Shown here piece by piece: positions 54,104 to 62,852 of a DNA stretch of 64,000 nt. The stretch's first letter is position 1; each line of letters opens with the position of its first letter. Source of the stretch: Streptomyces prunicolor NBRC 13075 (GTDB lineage Bacteria > Actinomycetota > Actinomycetes > Streptomycetales > Streptomycetaceae); assembly GCF_000367365.1 (NCBI RefSeq), contig NZ_BARF01000085.1:62001-126000 (forward strand), in the 5' to 3' direction. The notes beneath the pieces were generated by a model that saw only the letters and a list, made by a program, of their open reading frames with translations, did no database searches and was not told the origin of the DNA. A program made the translations under genes and the position numbers.

Positions 54104-55615
54104 ATGGATCGCGTCGACTTCACACCCCCGGGCGACGACGTGGCGGAGCGCGCCGACGCGTACGCGGCCGCGCCCCTGCTCAACTGTCTGCTCCGGGAAG
54201 TGGCCCAGCCGCTCCCGGACCCGGGGGAGCGACCCGTGTACCGGCTGCCGGGCAGCGGCCGGCTCCTACGGGTGCGCGGCGAGCGGCGGCCCGCCGAGCC
54301 CGAGGTGTACGCGGACGGCGACTGGCGGCGCGTCGACCACACCGAACTCGTGAAACTCGTCGCCGAGGAACTGACCCGGCACACCGGGGTGTCCAACCAC
54401 GAGCTGCCCGCCGAGATGACCGACAGCCGCGACGCGGTCGCCGCGCTGCTCACCGCGCGCGAGGGGGCGACGGCGCCGGACGACCCGTATCTCCGCTCCG
54501 AACAGTCCTTGATCACCGGCCATCCCTACCATCCCGCGCCCAAGGCCCGCGGCGGCGGCCCCGTCGCGGGCTGGCTGCCCTACGCCCCGGAGGCGTACGC
54601 CCGTTTCCCGCTGGTGCTGCTCGGGCTGCGCGAGGACGCGGTGGTCGAGGAGGGGGACGTCTCGGCGCTGGACGCCTTCGGGGAGGCACCGCCCGGTTAT
54701 CGGCTGCTGCCCGCGCACCCCTGGCAGCTGGACCTCGTCGGCACCGGCCTCGCGGACGCCTTCGCCGACGGCCGGTTGATCCGGCTCGGCACGACCGGGG
54801 CGGAGGTGTGGCCGACGGCCGCGATCCGCACGGTGTACGACCCCGTTGAGGATCTGTTCCTGAAGTTCAGCCTCGATGTGCGCATCACCAATGACGTACG
54901 CCGACTCTGGCGCCACGACCTGCTGAAACTCCAGCGCACCGACACGGCCGTCCGGGACGCCTTCGCCGCGATGGCCGGCCCCGCGGCCTGGCTGAGCGAC
55001 CGCGGCTACCGCACCGCCGACTTCGCCTTCGAGGAACTCGCCGTCCTGGTCCGCGACGGTCTGCGCGACCACCTCCTGCCCGGCACGACCCCGCTGCTCG
55101 CCGCGGGCCTGGTCGAGGGCTTCGCGGGCGACCCGCTCGACGGTACGGCCGACCCGGCGGCCTGGTGGGAGGCGTATCTGCGCCAGGTCGTACCGCCCGC
55201 GCTCACGGCGTTCGCGGACCACGGCGTCGTACTCGAAGCGCATCTGCAGAACACGCTGGTCGCCGTCGACGCGGACGGGATGCCCGCGCAGGCGCTGTAC
55301 CGGGACGCGGAGGGCGTGAAACTGCTGACGGACGTGGACTGGGGCGCCGGGTGGGAGCGGCTGGTGTACTGCCTGGTCGTCAACAACCTCGTCGAGATCG
55401 CCGGAGCCCTCGCCGAGCGCCACCCGGAGCTGGACCCGTGGCCTTCGGTTCGCGCCGAACTCGCCCGGCACGACCTCCCCGAGGTCGCCGAACTCCTCGC
55501 CTCACCCACCCTGCCCGGCAAGACGAACCTGCTGCTGCGCTGGACCGGCGCGGACGGCGCGGACGCCCGCTATCTGCCGTTGCCGAACCCGCTGGTGAAC
55601 CCGCCGGCGAGGTGA
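54104..55615 (+). CDS. NIS siderophore synthetase (IucA/IucC family)
   Basis: The protein has 503 aa from ATG 54104, with GAGGGAA just upstream. Motifs: TGHPYHPAPKARGG, RLLPAHPWQLDLV, KFSLDVRITNDVRRLW, VLEAHLQNTLVAVD and YRDAEGVKLL. Here the Lys of the first motif is kept, unlike in the divergent copy. Two different NIS enzymes side by side usually add different groups to one scaffold such as citrate. The stop is followed by a 220-base gap without a recognised gene. Confidence 0.9.
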   Translation: MDRVDFTPPGDDVAERADAYAAAPLLNCLLREVAQPLPDPGERPVYRLPGSGRLLRVRGERRPAEPEVYADGDWRRVDHTELVKLVAEELTRHTGVSNHELPAEMTDSRDAVAALLTAREGATAPDDPYLRSEQSLITGHPYHPAPKARGGGPVAGWLPYAPEAYARFPLVLLGLREDAVVEEGDVSALDAFGEAPPGYRLLPAHPWQLDLVGTGLADAFADGRLIRLGTTGAEVWPTAAIRTVYDPVEDLFLKFSLDVRITNDVRRLWRHDLLKLQRTDTAVRDAFAAMAGPAAWLSDRGYRTADFAFEELAVLVRDGLRDHLLPGTTPLLAAGLVEGFAGDPLDGTADPAAWWEAYLRQVVPPALTAFADHGVVLEAHLQNTLVAVDADGMPAQALYRDAEGVKLLTDVDWGAGWERLVYCLVVNNLVEIAGALAERHPELDPWPSVRAELARHDLPEVAELLASPTLPGKTNLLLRWTGADGADARYLPLPNPLVNPPAR

Positions 55616-55835
55616 CGGGAACCGTCCTTCGAGGAGCCGGAGAAGTTCGCCCGCGTCCGGTGCGTTCGCGGGGATCGACGGTCGCCCGAAGACAAGAAGT
55701 AGGCCTGGGCGCAGGGGACTTGAGGCCGCAGCTATTCGGACAACTCCTGCCGCCTCCGGAACCGTCCGTCCTCGCCTGCCCGTCTGCCCCAACGGTATGT
55801 CCTGGGGGCGGACGTACCACGGGGAGCGTGGGGAC

Positions 55836-56819
55836 ATGCTGCGTATCGGCTTCGGCACGGACGACCTCAGCCGGCTGCGGGTGGCGGCGGGCAGCGACTT
55901 CATGTGGGAGGTGGTCCTCAGCCTCCACCTGCTCCAGAACCGGCACGCGGCCCTGGTCTTCGACCCCTGGCGCAGACAGGTGCGCGAGGATCTCGCGCGA
56001 GCGGGGCTGATCCGGACGACCCGGGCGCTGATCGAGGTGAACCCGTGCGCCTCCTACTTCCCGGACTTCCTCACCCCCGGCATCGGCAACCCCGACCCGG
56101 ACACCGGACTGGACGCGGTGCTCTCCACACCCCGCAGACGCCTGCGGTACGAACTCGCCCGGCTCTACCCGGACCGGCCGATGCCCTCGGGCGCCCGACG
56201 GCTCGCGGAGGGCGGGAGCGAGGCACTGCACCGGCTGGGGCGGGCGGTGCGCGCGTATCACGCGGTGGCCGTGGCGCCGTACCGGACGGTCATCGACCGG
56301 GCCGTCGACGCGGACCTGGCCAGGCGCGCCGAATCGGCGCTGGCGGCGGGGGCGGAAGGGCTGCTGGGCAGCTACCAGCCGGACCTGCTGTCCTGGCGGG
56401 ACGGCCGGCTCGAATGCGGCTACCCCTTCGACCGGGGCCTGGAGCTGAACGGCCGCCCGCTGACCCTGATCCCGTCCTTCTTCTGCGTCCGGCGGCCCGT
56501 CGCCCTCACCGCCCGCGAACTCCCTCCCGTACTGGTGTATCCGCTACCGCGCGCGCCGGGCTGCCTCGCGGTGGCCGAGCCCGGCGGCGCATCCGGCCTG
56601 CACCGGCTGCTGGGCCCCACCCGGGCCCGCGTGCTGGAACTGCTCGGCCGCCCGATGTCCACCAGCGGCATCGCGGCCGCGCTCCACCTCTCACCGGCCA
56701 ACGCCAGCCGCCACGCCACCGTGCTGCGGGAGGCGGGTCTGGTCGGCTCGTTCCGGGACGGGCACCGGATGCTGCACCGGCGCACCGGGCTGGGGGAGGC
56801 ACTGCTGAACGGGAATTGA
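55836..56819 (+). CDS. ArsR-like winged-helix transcriptional regulator
   Basis: The regulator has 327 aa from ATG 55836; the frame is open to 55797. It begins LRIGFGTDDLSRLRVAAGSD, a start typical of a large streptomycete family. The C-terminal winged helix is at about 255-320: RARVLELLGRPMSTSGIAAA, LHLSPANASRHATVLREAGL. The central part is of unknown function. It is near the synthetase genes, but a link to iron control is not evident. Confidence 0.87.
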   Translation: MLRIGFGTDDLSRLRVAAGSDFMWEVVLSLHLLQNRHAALVFDPWRRQVREDLARAGLIRTTRALIEVNPCASYFPDFLTPGIGNPDPDTGLDAVLSTPRRRLRYELARLYPDRPMPSGARRLAEGGSEALHRLGRAVRAYHAVAVAPYRTVIDRAVDADLARRAESALAAGAEGLLGSYQPDLLSWRDGRLECGYPFDRGLELNGRPLTLIPSFFCVRRPVALTARELPPVLVYPLPRAPGCLAVAEPGGASGLHRLLGPTRARVLELLGRPMSTSGIAAALHLSPANASRHATVLREAGLVGSFRDGHRMLHRRTGLGEALLNGN

Positions 56820-56912
56820 GGAGTGTGAGGGGGCACGGGAGCGCCCGCCGCGGGCCGGTGTGCGGCCGTGCGGCGGGCGCTGTGTGGTGCGTTGTGCGGT
56901 GCGGTGTGTGGG

Positions 56913-57410
56913 TCAGCAGTTCTTGATCTTCCAGATCGGGCCCCAGTCCCACCCCGCGGGGGCGATGCCGTACGCGGTCGAGCTGTAGACGACTCCGCCG
57001 CTCTGGTTGTAGAACCGGGCCACCGTGCCGGTGGTCTGGTTGTTGAAGAAGCCGCCGTCGGTGCCGTTCCAGTAGGACAGCGAGTAGGTGTGGCAGGCAT
57101 ACAGGTCGAACACCTTGTACGAGCCGACGGTCGGGTCGTACACGCGGACGCACAGCCGCTCGTACGGGCAGTCGTAGCTGCTGCCGGACACGTACCGGAC
57201 GCGCTCGGCGGCCGGCGAGATCCCCGGCGAGTTCGCGAGCGCGCTCGCCTGAGCGTGCTGTGCGGTGGAACTGACCGCCGGGGAAGCCGAGTCCGCCGCC
57301 TGCGCCGCCTGCGCGGGTGCCGCGCCCAGCCACATGGTGAGCACCAGACCCGCCCCCGCGACGAGTCCCGCCAGCTTTCTGGGGATCAGATGTGTTCGGG
57401 GTAAGGGCAT
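56913..57410 (-). CDS. small secreted protein, Cys/Tyr-rich
   Basis: The protein has 165 aa from ATG 57410, with GGAGGAC a few bases before. The signal peptide (LAGLVAGAGLVLTMWLGAAP, ending AQAA) is clear. The mature part has four Cys (SYDCPYERLCVRVYD, LYACHTYSL, and a C-terminal Cys) and many Tyr, Asn and Gly residues (SYWNGTDGGFFNNQTTGTVA). It resembles small secreted proteins of the peptidase-inhibitor I36 or lectin-like kind, but I cannot assign it. Confidence 0.8.
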   Translation of the reverse strand: MPLPRTHLIPRKLAGLVAGAGLVLTMWLGAAPAQAAQAADSASPAVSSTAQHAQASALANSPGISPAAERVRYVSGSSYDCPYERLCVRVYDPTVGSYKVFDLYACHTYSLSYWNGTDGGFFNNQTTGTVARFYNQSGGVVYSSTAYGIAPAGWDWGPIWKIKNC

Positions 57411-57541
57411 AACTGTCCTCCGTGTCCTGGTTGCGCTCCGCGAAGCGAACGGCCGTCCGCTTCGCGCCCCATGGTGGGGCGGTCGGCACCGGGCGGACGA
57501 AACATTCGACGGATACGCAATCAAGGCGGCGGCGGACACGA

Positions 57542-57628
57542 GGCCGTCGACGACAATCGGGGCACTCCTCGCCGGTGATCACCCTCGCTTACTATGCTCA
57601 CTTCGAGCCGAAGGGCCGGAAGGGCTGA
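57542..57628 (+). pseudogene. C-terminal remnant of a tyrosine recombinase
   Basis: The frame ending at TGA 57626-57628 reads GHSSPVITLAYYAHFEPKGR. This is the catalytic-Tyr end of phage integrases (usually GHSSPxxTLDxYAHFxPE). Nothing of the upstream catalytic Arg/His part lies in frame before it. It is a second integrase trace in the window, separate from the one at 8.7-9.4 kb. Confidence 0.75.
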
Positions 57629-57631
57629 AGA

Positions 57632-57775
57632 GTGAGGTGGCCCGAGGACATGCTGAGAGAGGTCACGGCAACCCGCTACGTCGCCCCCCTGCGCTCCGGC
57701 GGTTCCGTCCCCGGAATCGTCGAGGCCGACGACCTCGGCACCTACGTCGTCAAGTCGTCCACCATGCGGCCTTGA
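57632..57775 (+). pseudogene. N-terminal fragment of a HipA-like kinase
   Basis: From ATG 57650 the fragment reads LREVTATRYVAPLRSGGSVP, then GIVEADDLGTYVVK, and breaks off into unrelated residues and a stop. The start matches the streptomycete HipA-family kinases, which continue from this Lys to about 260 aa. The rest of the gene is absent here, so it was probably cut by an insertion or deletion. Confidence 0.7.
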
Positions 57776-58270
57776 CCTGCGGAGGCGTGGTCGACTGTGT
57801 CTCTGGCCTGCGTAGGTGGATCTTTCAGCGCCTATCAGGTTCGTGTCGGTTTACGTCGCCGATCCTCCCCACGCGCTCCCCAGCGGCCGCGGTACCCCCC
57901 AGATTCTCCCCAGGGAGCGCCTCCGCTATGGGCAGCGGTGATACGAAGGCCACCGCTGTCCATCGCACGCTGAGTGACCATCGTGGGTGGGTGCTCTGAA
58001 ACAGCCAGCTTCGCCATGGTCAGTTGTCCCGGAAGAGACCCGGCGGCCTGGTGAGTTGGCACACTGGGCAGATTCGCGTTCCTGGCCTGAGTAGATGGCC
58101 TTTCGGCTGTAGGCCCTGGAACCTGGGTGTCGAGTGACTGGCACTCGGCCGGTGCCTTGCGGGATCGTGGGCTCTTGATGATCGACGACGATTCTGCGGT
58201 CGTCGGCGGCAGTGAGCCGGTGGTGCCCGCCAAGCCTCGGACCCCTTACAGCGAGCGGCCCGTCGGGCCG
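57776..58270. other. region without a recognised gene, possible element remnant
   Basis: These 495 bases hold no intact gene. At 57863-57935 one plus frame reads APQRPRYPPDSPQGAPP, like the tails of some Streptomyces integrases, and two 12-13-base words are shared with the integrase remnant near 9.36 kb. The rest shows no family-like sequence. Confidence 0.4.
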
Positions 58271-59599
58271 CTACGTGGCATCGGTGGACGCCCGCGGAGG
58301 ACGAGGGACACTGCCGTGACGTGCCTCAGGGTGTGTGAATCGCGGACGTCCGGCGAAAACCGCGATCACACTCTGGGCGAGGGCGACGGTCACGACGGCC
58401 AGGACCACCGGGGTCCAGCGACCTGTGGCCTGGGAGAGCAGCCCGGCGCCGCTGGGCCCGGTCGCCGCGAGCAGATAGCCCGCCCCCTGTGCCATCCCGG
58501 ACAGCCGACTGGTGTCGGCGGCGGTGCGAGCGCGCAGGCCCACCAGGGTGAGCGCGACGACCAGGGCGCTGCCGGAACTGAGGCCGGACAGGATGACCCA
58601 GAGCAGGGCCAACCGGGGCTCGGCCAGGAGTCCGAGCATCGAGGTGGCCATCAGCAGGCCGGTTCCGGCGCCGATGAGCCGCAGATCGGCGCGGCGGCGC
58701 ATGAACGCGGTCACTCCCAGACCGGCGAGGATGCCGCAGCCCTGGAACGAGAACAGGTGCCAGCCGGCCGCGACAGCCGGCACGTCGACGCTCGTCTCGA
58801 TCGACGGCAGCCAGGTGACGAGGAGGTAGAACGTGGTGGACTGCGCGCCCATGAACAGAGCCACCTGCCAGGCGACGGGCGATGTCCACATGGCGCCTGA
58901 GGGACGGGACGCGAGGCCCTGCGAGTCCGGTGCGGCGGGAGCGGCGGGAGCGGACGGGGCCGGATCACGGAATCGGGTGGCCCAGAGCGCTGCGGCGATG
59001 ACAGCGGGAACGGCCCACACACCGAGGGCGGCCGGCCAGCCCGCCGCTGTCGCGATGGGCATCGCGAGGCCGGACCCCAGGGCGGCGAAACCGCTCATCA
59101 CGGTGGTGTACGCCCCTGTCATCGAGGCGATGTTGTGCTCGAACTCCCGTTTGACGAAGGTCGGGACCAGGACGTTGCAGACCGCGATGCCCACTCCGAC
59201 GAGCGCGGTGCCGATCCACAGGTGGAGCCCGGAGCCCGGCCAGGACCGCAGGGCGGTTCCGGCGATCAGCGCCAGCAGGGCCTGGAGGACGGCCCGTTCC
59301 GCGCCGACCCGGCGGCTCAGGATGTGTACGAAGGGGGAGACCGCGGCGAAGGCCAGCAGCGGCAGCGCGCCGAGCACACCGAGTTCGGCGGCGGAGAGGC
59401 CGGTATGGCGGGCGATGAGGCCGACGACCGGTCCGAAGGATGTGATGGCCGGGCGCAGGTTCGCGGCGACCAGGAAGATCGTGCCCGCCATCAGGGCGCC
59501 GGAACGGTGAGGACGCGATATCGCGGGGCTGGTGGTGATGCTCGGCTCCGTTCTTCTGCTGGCACTTCGCCGGGCGACCGATGTGACACGGCTGAGCAT
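58271..59599 (-). CDS. CynX/NimT-family MFS transporter
   Basis: The protein has 442 aa from ATG 59599, though the GAGAGGG site directly touches it, and a later start near the first helix is possible. It has about 12 helices. NLRPAITSFGPVVGLIARHT is the typical first-helix signature of CynX/NimT-like carriers. These move small anions or drugs, such as cyanate or nitroimidazoles. It is the last gene of the run that begins with the ABC importer and the hydrolase, with a 36-base gap from the latter. Confidence 0.88.
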   Translation of the reverse strand: MLSRVTSVARRSASRRTEPSITTSPAISRPHRSGALMAGTIFLVAANLRPAITSFGPVVGLIARHTGLSAAELGVLGALPLLAFAAVSPFVHILSRRVGAERAVLQALLALIAGTALRSWPGSGLHLWIGTALVGVGIAVCNVLVPTFVKREFEHNIASMTGAYTTVMSGFAALGSGLAMPIATAAGWPAALGVWAVPAVIAAALWATRFRDPAPSAPAAPAAPDSQGLASRPSGAMWTSPVAWQVALFMGAQSTTFYLLVTWLPSIETSVDVPAVAAGWHLFSFQGCGILAGLGVTAFMRRRADLRLIGAGTGLLMATSMLGLLAEPRLALLWVILSGLSSGSALVVALTLVGLRARTAADTSRLSGMAQGAGYLLAATGPSGAGLLSQATGRWTPVVLAVVTVALAQSVIAVFAGRPRFTHPEARHGSVPRPPRASTDAT

Positions 59600-59635
59600 C
59601 CCTCTCGTACCACGTCACACCGGCCGCCGTCGGGA

Positions 59636-60265
59636 TCAGACAGAAACAGCGCTCCTCTGAAGGCTGAGCTTGTCGACGATCGTCGCGGCGGTCGCGACCT
59701 GCGCGAACGCCATGGCCAGCGTCGCGCAGACGGACTGCTGGATCTGCTCGGCGGTGACCTCGGGGAGGTCGAAGGTCGCCGTCGCGTCGCTCGCGAACAG
59801 GACCTGGAGGTCTCGCATGTTGGCCTCGCGGGCGGTGGTCTCGCAGCAGACATTCGTGGTGATGCCGGTGACGATGACGGTCTCGATGCCGCGGTTCTTG
59901 AGGATGACGTCGAGTTCGGTCCCGTAGAAGGCCCCGTAGCGCGGCTTGTCCATGATCACGTCCGCAGGGGCGACGACCACGTCCTTGTGCAACTCCGCGG
60001 CGGGGTTGCCCTTGAAGAGCAGCCCCGCCTTGATTGCGGCGTTGAACTCGCCCATCACTCCCGTCGTGCTGCCGTCCGGCCGGACGACGTGCAGGGTGTG
60101 TACGACGAGCCCGCCGTTGCGGCGCACGGCCTCGGCGATGTCGTTCACCAGGGGGATGATGTCGGGGCCATGCTTGGCGGCCACCGGCGAGTTCTCGACG
60201 AAGCAGTTCTGGACGTCGACGTTGAGGAGGGCGGTGGTGCGGGGGTCGATCGTGAAGTCAGGCAT
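59636..60265 (-). CDS. isochorismatase-like cysteine hydrolase
   Basis: The enzyme has 209 aa. The catalytic triad of the family is visible: Asp in LLNVDVQNCFVE, Lys in IMDKPRYGAFYGTELD, and Cys in TGITTNVCCETTAREANMRD. The cis-peptide segment VTGITTNVCCE is intact. Members cut amide or carbamoyl bonds (ureidoacrylate, N-carbamoylsarcosine, nicotinamide) or isochorismate. Position between an ABC importer and a CynX-type carrier hints at an imported nitrogen compound. That is inference. Confidence 0.9.
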   Translation of the reverse strand: MPDFTIDPRTTALLNVDVQNCFVENSPVAAKHGPDIIPLVNDIAEAVRRNGGLVVHTLHVVRPDGSTTGVMGEFNAAIKAGLLFKGNPAAELHKDVVVAPADVIMDKPRYGAFYGTELDVILKNRGIETVIVTGITTNVCCETTAREANMRDLQVLFASDATATFDLPEVTAEQIQQSVCATLAMAFAQVATAATIVDKLSLQRSAVSV

Positions 60266-60328
60266 GGCTACTCCTGTTGTGCGGGTTTTGGATGGGTGTT
60301 TCTGCGCCGAGGGGAGCTGTCTCGTACG

Positions 60329-61324
60329 TCATCGACGCGAGCGCGACAGCGACAGTCGGCCGTCCAGCGCGAGGGCGCCGATGATGATGGCGCCCTTGAT
60401 GATCCCCTGGTAGTAGGAGTTGATGTGGAGCAGGTTGAAGCCGTTCTGCAGGGTCGCGAGGATGGCGAGGCCCACGGCCGTACGCCAGATCGCCCCGACT
60501 CCACCGGCCAGGGAGGTGCCGCCGACGACCACCACGGTGAGGACGTTGAACACCAGGTCTGAACTGGCGTTGGCCTGGGCGTAGCTCAGCTGGGAGGTGG
60601 TTATGGCGCCGCCGAGGGCTGCGCAGAACCCGGAGATGACGTAGGCGCTCACCGGCGTCCAGGTGACGCGCAGGCCGGCCAGCCTGCTGGCCTCCGGGTT
60701 CCCGCCGACGGCGTAGACGGACTGGCCGTACGCGGTGTACGCCAGTGCCGCACCGGCGATCAGCATGAGCGACACCAGCAGGATTCCCGAGTAGGGGATG
60801 CCCGCGACGCGTCCGGCGCCGAGGATCCTGAACGGCGGGAAGTCGACCACGAACGGTTGGTTGTCCGTGATCACCAGGCCGATTCCGCTGAAGACGAGGG
60901 AACTGCCCAGAGTGGCGATGAAAGCGTTCACCTTGAGGACCGTGATCACGACGCCGTTGACCAGGCCGGCCGCGATCCCCACCGCGAAGGCCGCGAGGAA
61001 GGCGACGACCGGAGCCTGCGTCGATCCGAGCGCGGCCGCGGTCACTCCGGAGACCGCGTAGATGGAGCCCACCGACAGATCGAACCCACCGGTGATCACG
61101 ACGTACGTCATGCCGATCGCCATCACCCCGACCGGCGCCCACTGGGACAGGATGTTGGCGATGTTGCCCGGGGCGATGAACTCCGGCTGAAGGACAGTCA
61201 CCAGGGCGATCAGGGCGAGAGCCACGAAGACGATGCCGTACGACTGCGCTCGGGCGAGCCACCAGCCGGACCGGATGCGCAACGCTGCCGCCGTCGGCGA
61301 CGGGGCGACGGGGGAGGTTGTCAT
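60329..61324 (-). CDS. ABC importer permease (RbsC/sugar type)
   Basis: The protein has 331 aa from ATG 61324, overlapping the ATPase stop by ATGA. About eight to ten helices are present. The motif VITGGFDLSVGSIYAVSGVT and the loop GGNPEASRLAGLRV are hallmarks of the BPD_transp_2 family used for ribose, AI-2 and similar solutes. A single permease gene implies a homodimer. Confidence 0.93.
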   Translation of the reverse strand: MTTSPVAPSPTAAALRIRSGWWLARAQSYGIVFVALALIALVTVLQPEFIAPGNIANILSQWAPVGVMAIGMTYVVITGGFDLSVGSIYAVSGVTAAALGSTQAPVVAFLAAFAVGIAAGLVNGVVITVLKVNAFIATLGSSLVFSGIGLVITDNQPFVVDFPPFRILGAGRVAGIPYSGILLVSLMLIAGAALAYTAYGQSVYAVGGNPEASRLAGLRVTWTPVSAYVISGFCAALGGAITTSQLSYAQANASSDLVFNVLTVVVVGGTSLAGGVGAIWRTAVGLAILATLQNGFNLLHINSYYQGIIKGAIIIGALALDGRLSLSRSRR

Positions 61325-62832
61325 GAGCTGAGGGCTTCCTGTCGGGTGGGAGGCAGGTCGAAGACCGCTCTCAGGATCGATTCGACGGAGTCGACCGCTT
61401 CGGCCGGCTCGACGAGCTGGTGGCGCGCCATGAGCACGACCCGGTGGCTGTGGGTGACCACCTCTTCGAGTTCGCTGGAGACCCACAGGATGGAGACCCC
61501 CTCGGCGGCGAGGTCGGACATCAGCTCGAAGATCTCCGCCTTCGCGCCGATGTCGATGCCGCGGGTGGGTTCGTCCAGCAGCAGCACCGGCGACTGCGCG
61601 TGGATCCAGCGGGCCAGCATCAACTTCTGCTGATTGCCGCCGGAGAACGTGCCCGCGCCCGATGCCAGCCGGGACGGCGGGAAGTTCACCCTTCCGGCCA
61701 TCGGCCCGGTCGCGCTCAACAGACGGCGGGCGCTCACCACTCCGCGACCGAGCGACGGCAGCGCGATGTTCCACGCCGCGGACCGGCCCAGGACCAGTCC
61801 TTCCGTCTTCCGTTCCTCCGGCGCGAATCCGAAACCCAGCCGCTTCGCCGCGCGAGGTGAAGCCGGCCACCTCACCGGGCTGCCGTTCAACCGCATCTCG
61901 CCGCTACTGACCGGATCCGCGCCGGCGAGCGCACGGAGGAACTCCGACCGCCCGGACCCGACCAGTCCCGCGATGCCGACGATCTCGCCCTTGCCCAGGT
62001 CGAAGCGGGGTACATCCACCGTGCCCGATCGCACACCGGAGACGCTGAGGGCGATCTCCTCGCCCTGGTAGGCGGGGAGGCGACGCCGATATCGCCGCGC
62101 CTGGGCGGCGGGACCCAGCATGGCGTCGACCAGCGAACCGTTCGTCCAGTCCGACACCTCGGCGGTGCGCTGCACCGCTCCTTCCCGCATCACCGTGACC
62201 TGGTCGGCCAGTTGGAGGACTTCGGCGAGATCGTGCGAGATGATCACAACGGTCCTGTCGGCCTCACGGAGCCGGCCGATCACCCCGTGCAGGTTCTCCC
62301 GGTCGCGGGGGCCCAGCGAGGCGGTGGGCTCGTCCATGATGATGACGTCACTTCCCCGGGCCAGGGATCTCGCGATTTCCAGCAGTTGCTGTTGCGCCAC
62401 CGAGAGCCGACTGCATCGGGCGTCGGCGGGAACGGTGCATCCGATGAGTTCCGTGGCCCGCCGGTAGGCGTCGAGCGCTGCCCGGCGTCGCACCACGCCC
62501 GCCCGGGTGGGGAGATTGCCCAGCAGAACGTTCTCCAGGGCTGATCGCTCGGGGACGATCGTCAACTCCTGGTAGATCATCGCGATGCCCGCGGCGGCAG
62601 CCTGGCGTGGGTTGTGGGCGGTGGCCTCGGTCCCCCCGATGAAGAGCCGGCCCGTGGTCGCCTGGACGGCGCCCGAGGCGACCTTCATCAGGGTGGACTT
62701 TCCCGCGCCGTTCTCTCCGACGAACGCGTGCACGGTCCCCCGCCCGATCGAGACGGTCACCCCGGCGAGGGCTCGGGCTCCGGCATAGTCCTTGGTGATG
62801 TCCACGAAGGAGAGTGCTGCGGTGGTGGTCAT
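61321..62832 (-). CDS. ABC importer ATPase with two nucleotide-binding domains (RbsA type)
   Basis: The protein has 503 aa from ATG 62832. The first domain has Walker A GENGAGKSTLMK, signature LSVAQQQLLEIARSLA and Walker B IIMDEPTASLG. The second domain has the altered P-loop GLVGSGRSEF, signature FSGGNQQKLMLARW and Walker B LLLDEPTRGIDIG. This pattern is normal for RbsA-type ATPases. It energises the permease encoded just downstream. Confidence 0.95.
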   Translation of the reverse strand: MTTTAALSFVDITKDYAGARALAGVTVSIGRGTVHAFVGENGAGKSTLMKVASGAVQATTGRLFIGGTEATAHNPRQAAAAGIAMIYQELTIVPERSALENVLLGNLPTRAGVVRRRAALDAYRRATELIGCTVPADARCSRLSVAQQQLLEIARSLARGSDVIIMDEPTASLGPRDRENLHGVIGRLREADRTVVIISHDLAEVLQLADQVTVMREGAVQRTAEVSDWTNGSLVDAMLGPAAQARRYRRRLPAYQGEEIALSVSGVRSGTVDVPRFDLGKGEIVGIAGLVGSGRSEFLRALAGADPVSSGEMRLNGSPVRWPASPRAAKRLGFGFAPEERKTEGLVLGRSAAWNIALPSLGRGVVSARRLLSATGPMAGRVNFPPSRLASGAGTFSGGNQQKLMLARWIHAQSPVLLLDEPTRGIDIGAKAEIFELMSDLAAEGVSILWVSSELEEVVTHSHRVVLMARHQLVEPAEAVDSVESILRAVFDLPPTRQEALSS

Positions 62833-62852
62833 GGGGTGTCCGTTCTCCTTCG

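Noticed and set aside
58127..58900. 257-codon plus-strand frame at the MFS gene end
   Set aside because: Most of it is antisense to the transporter; the first part has no family-like sequence.
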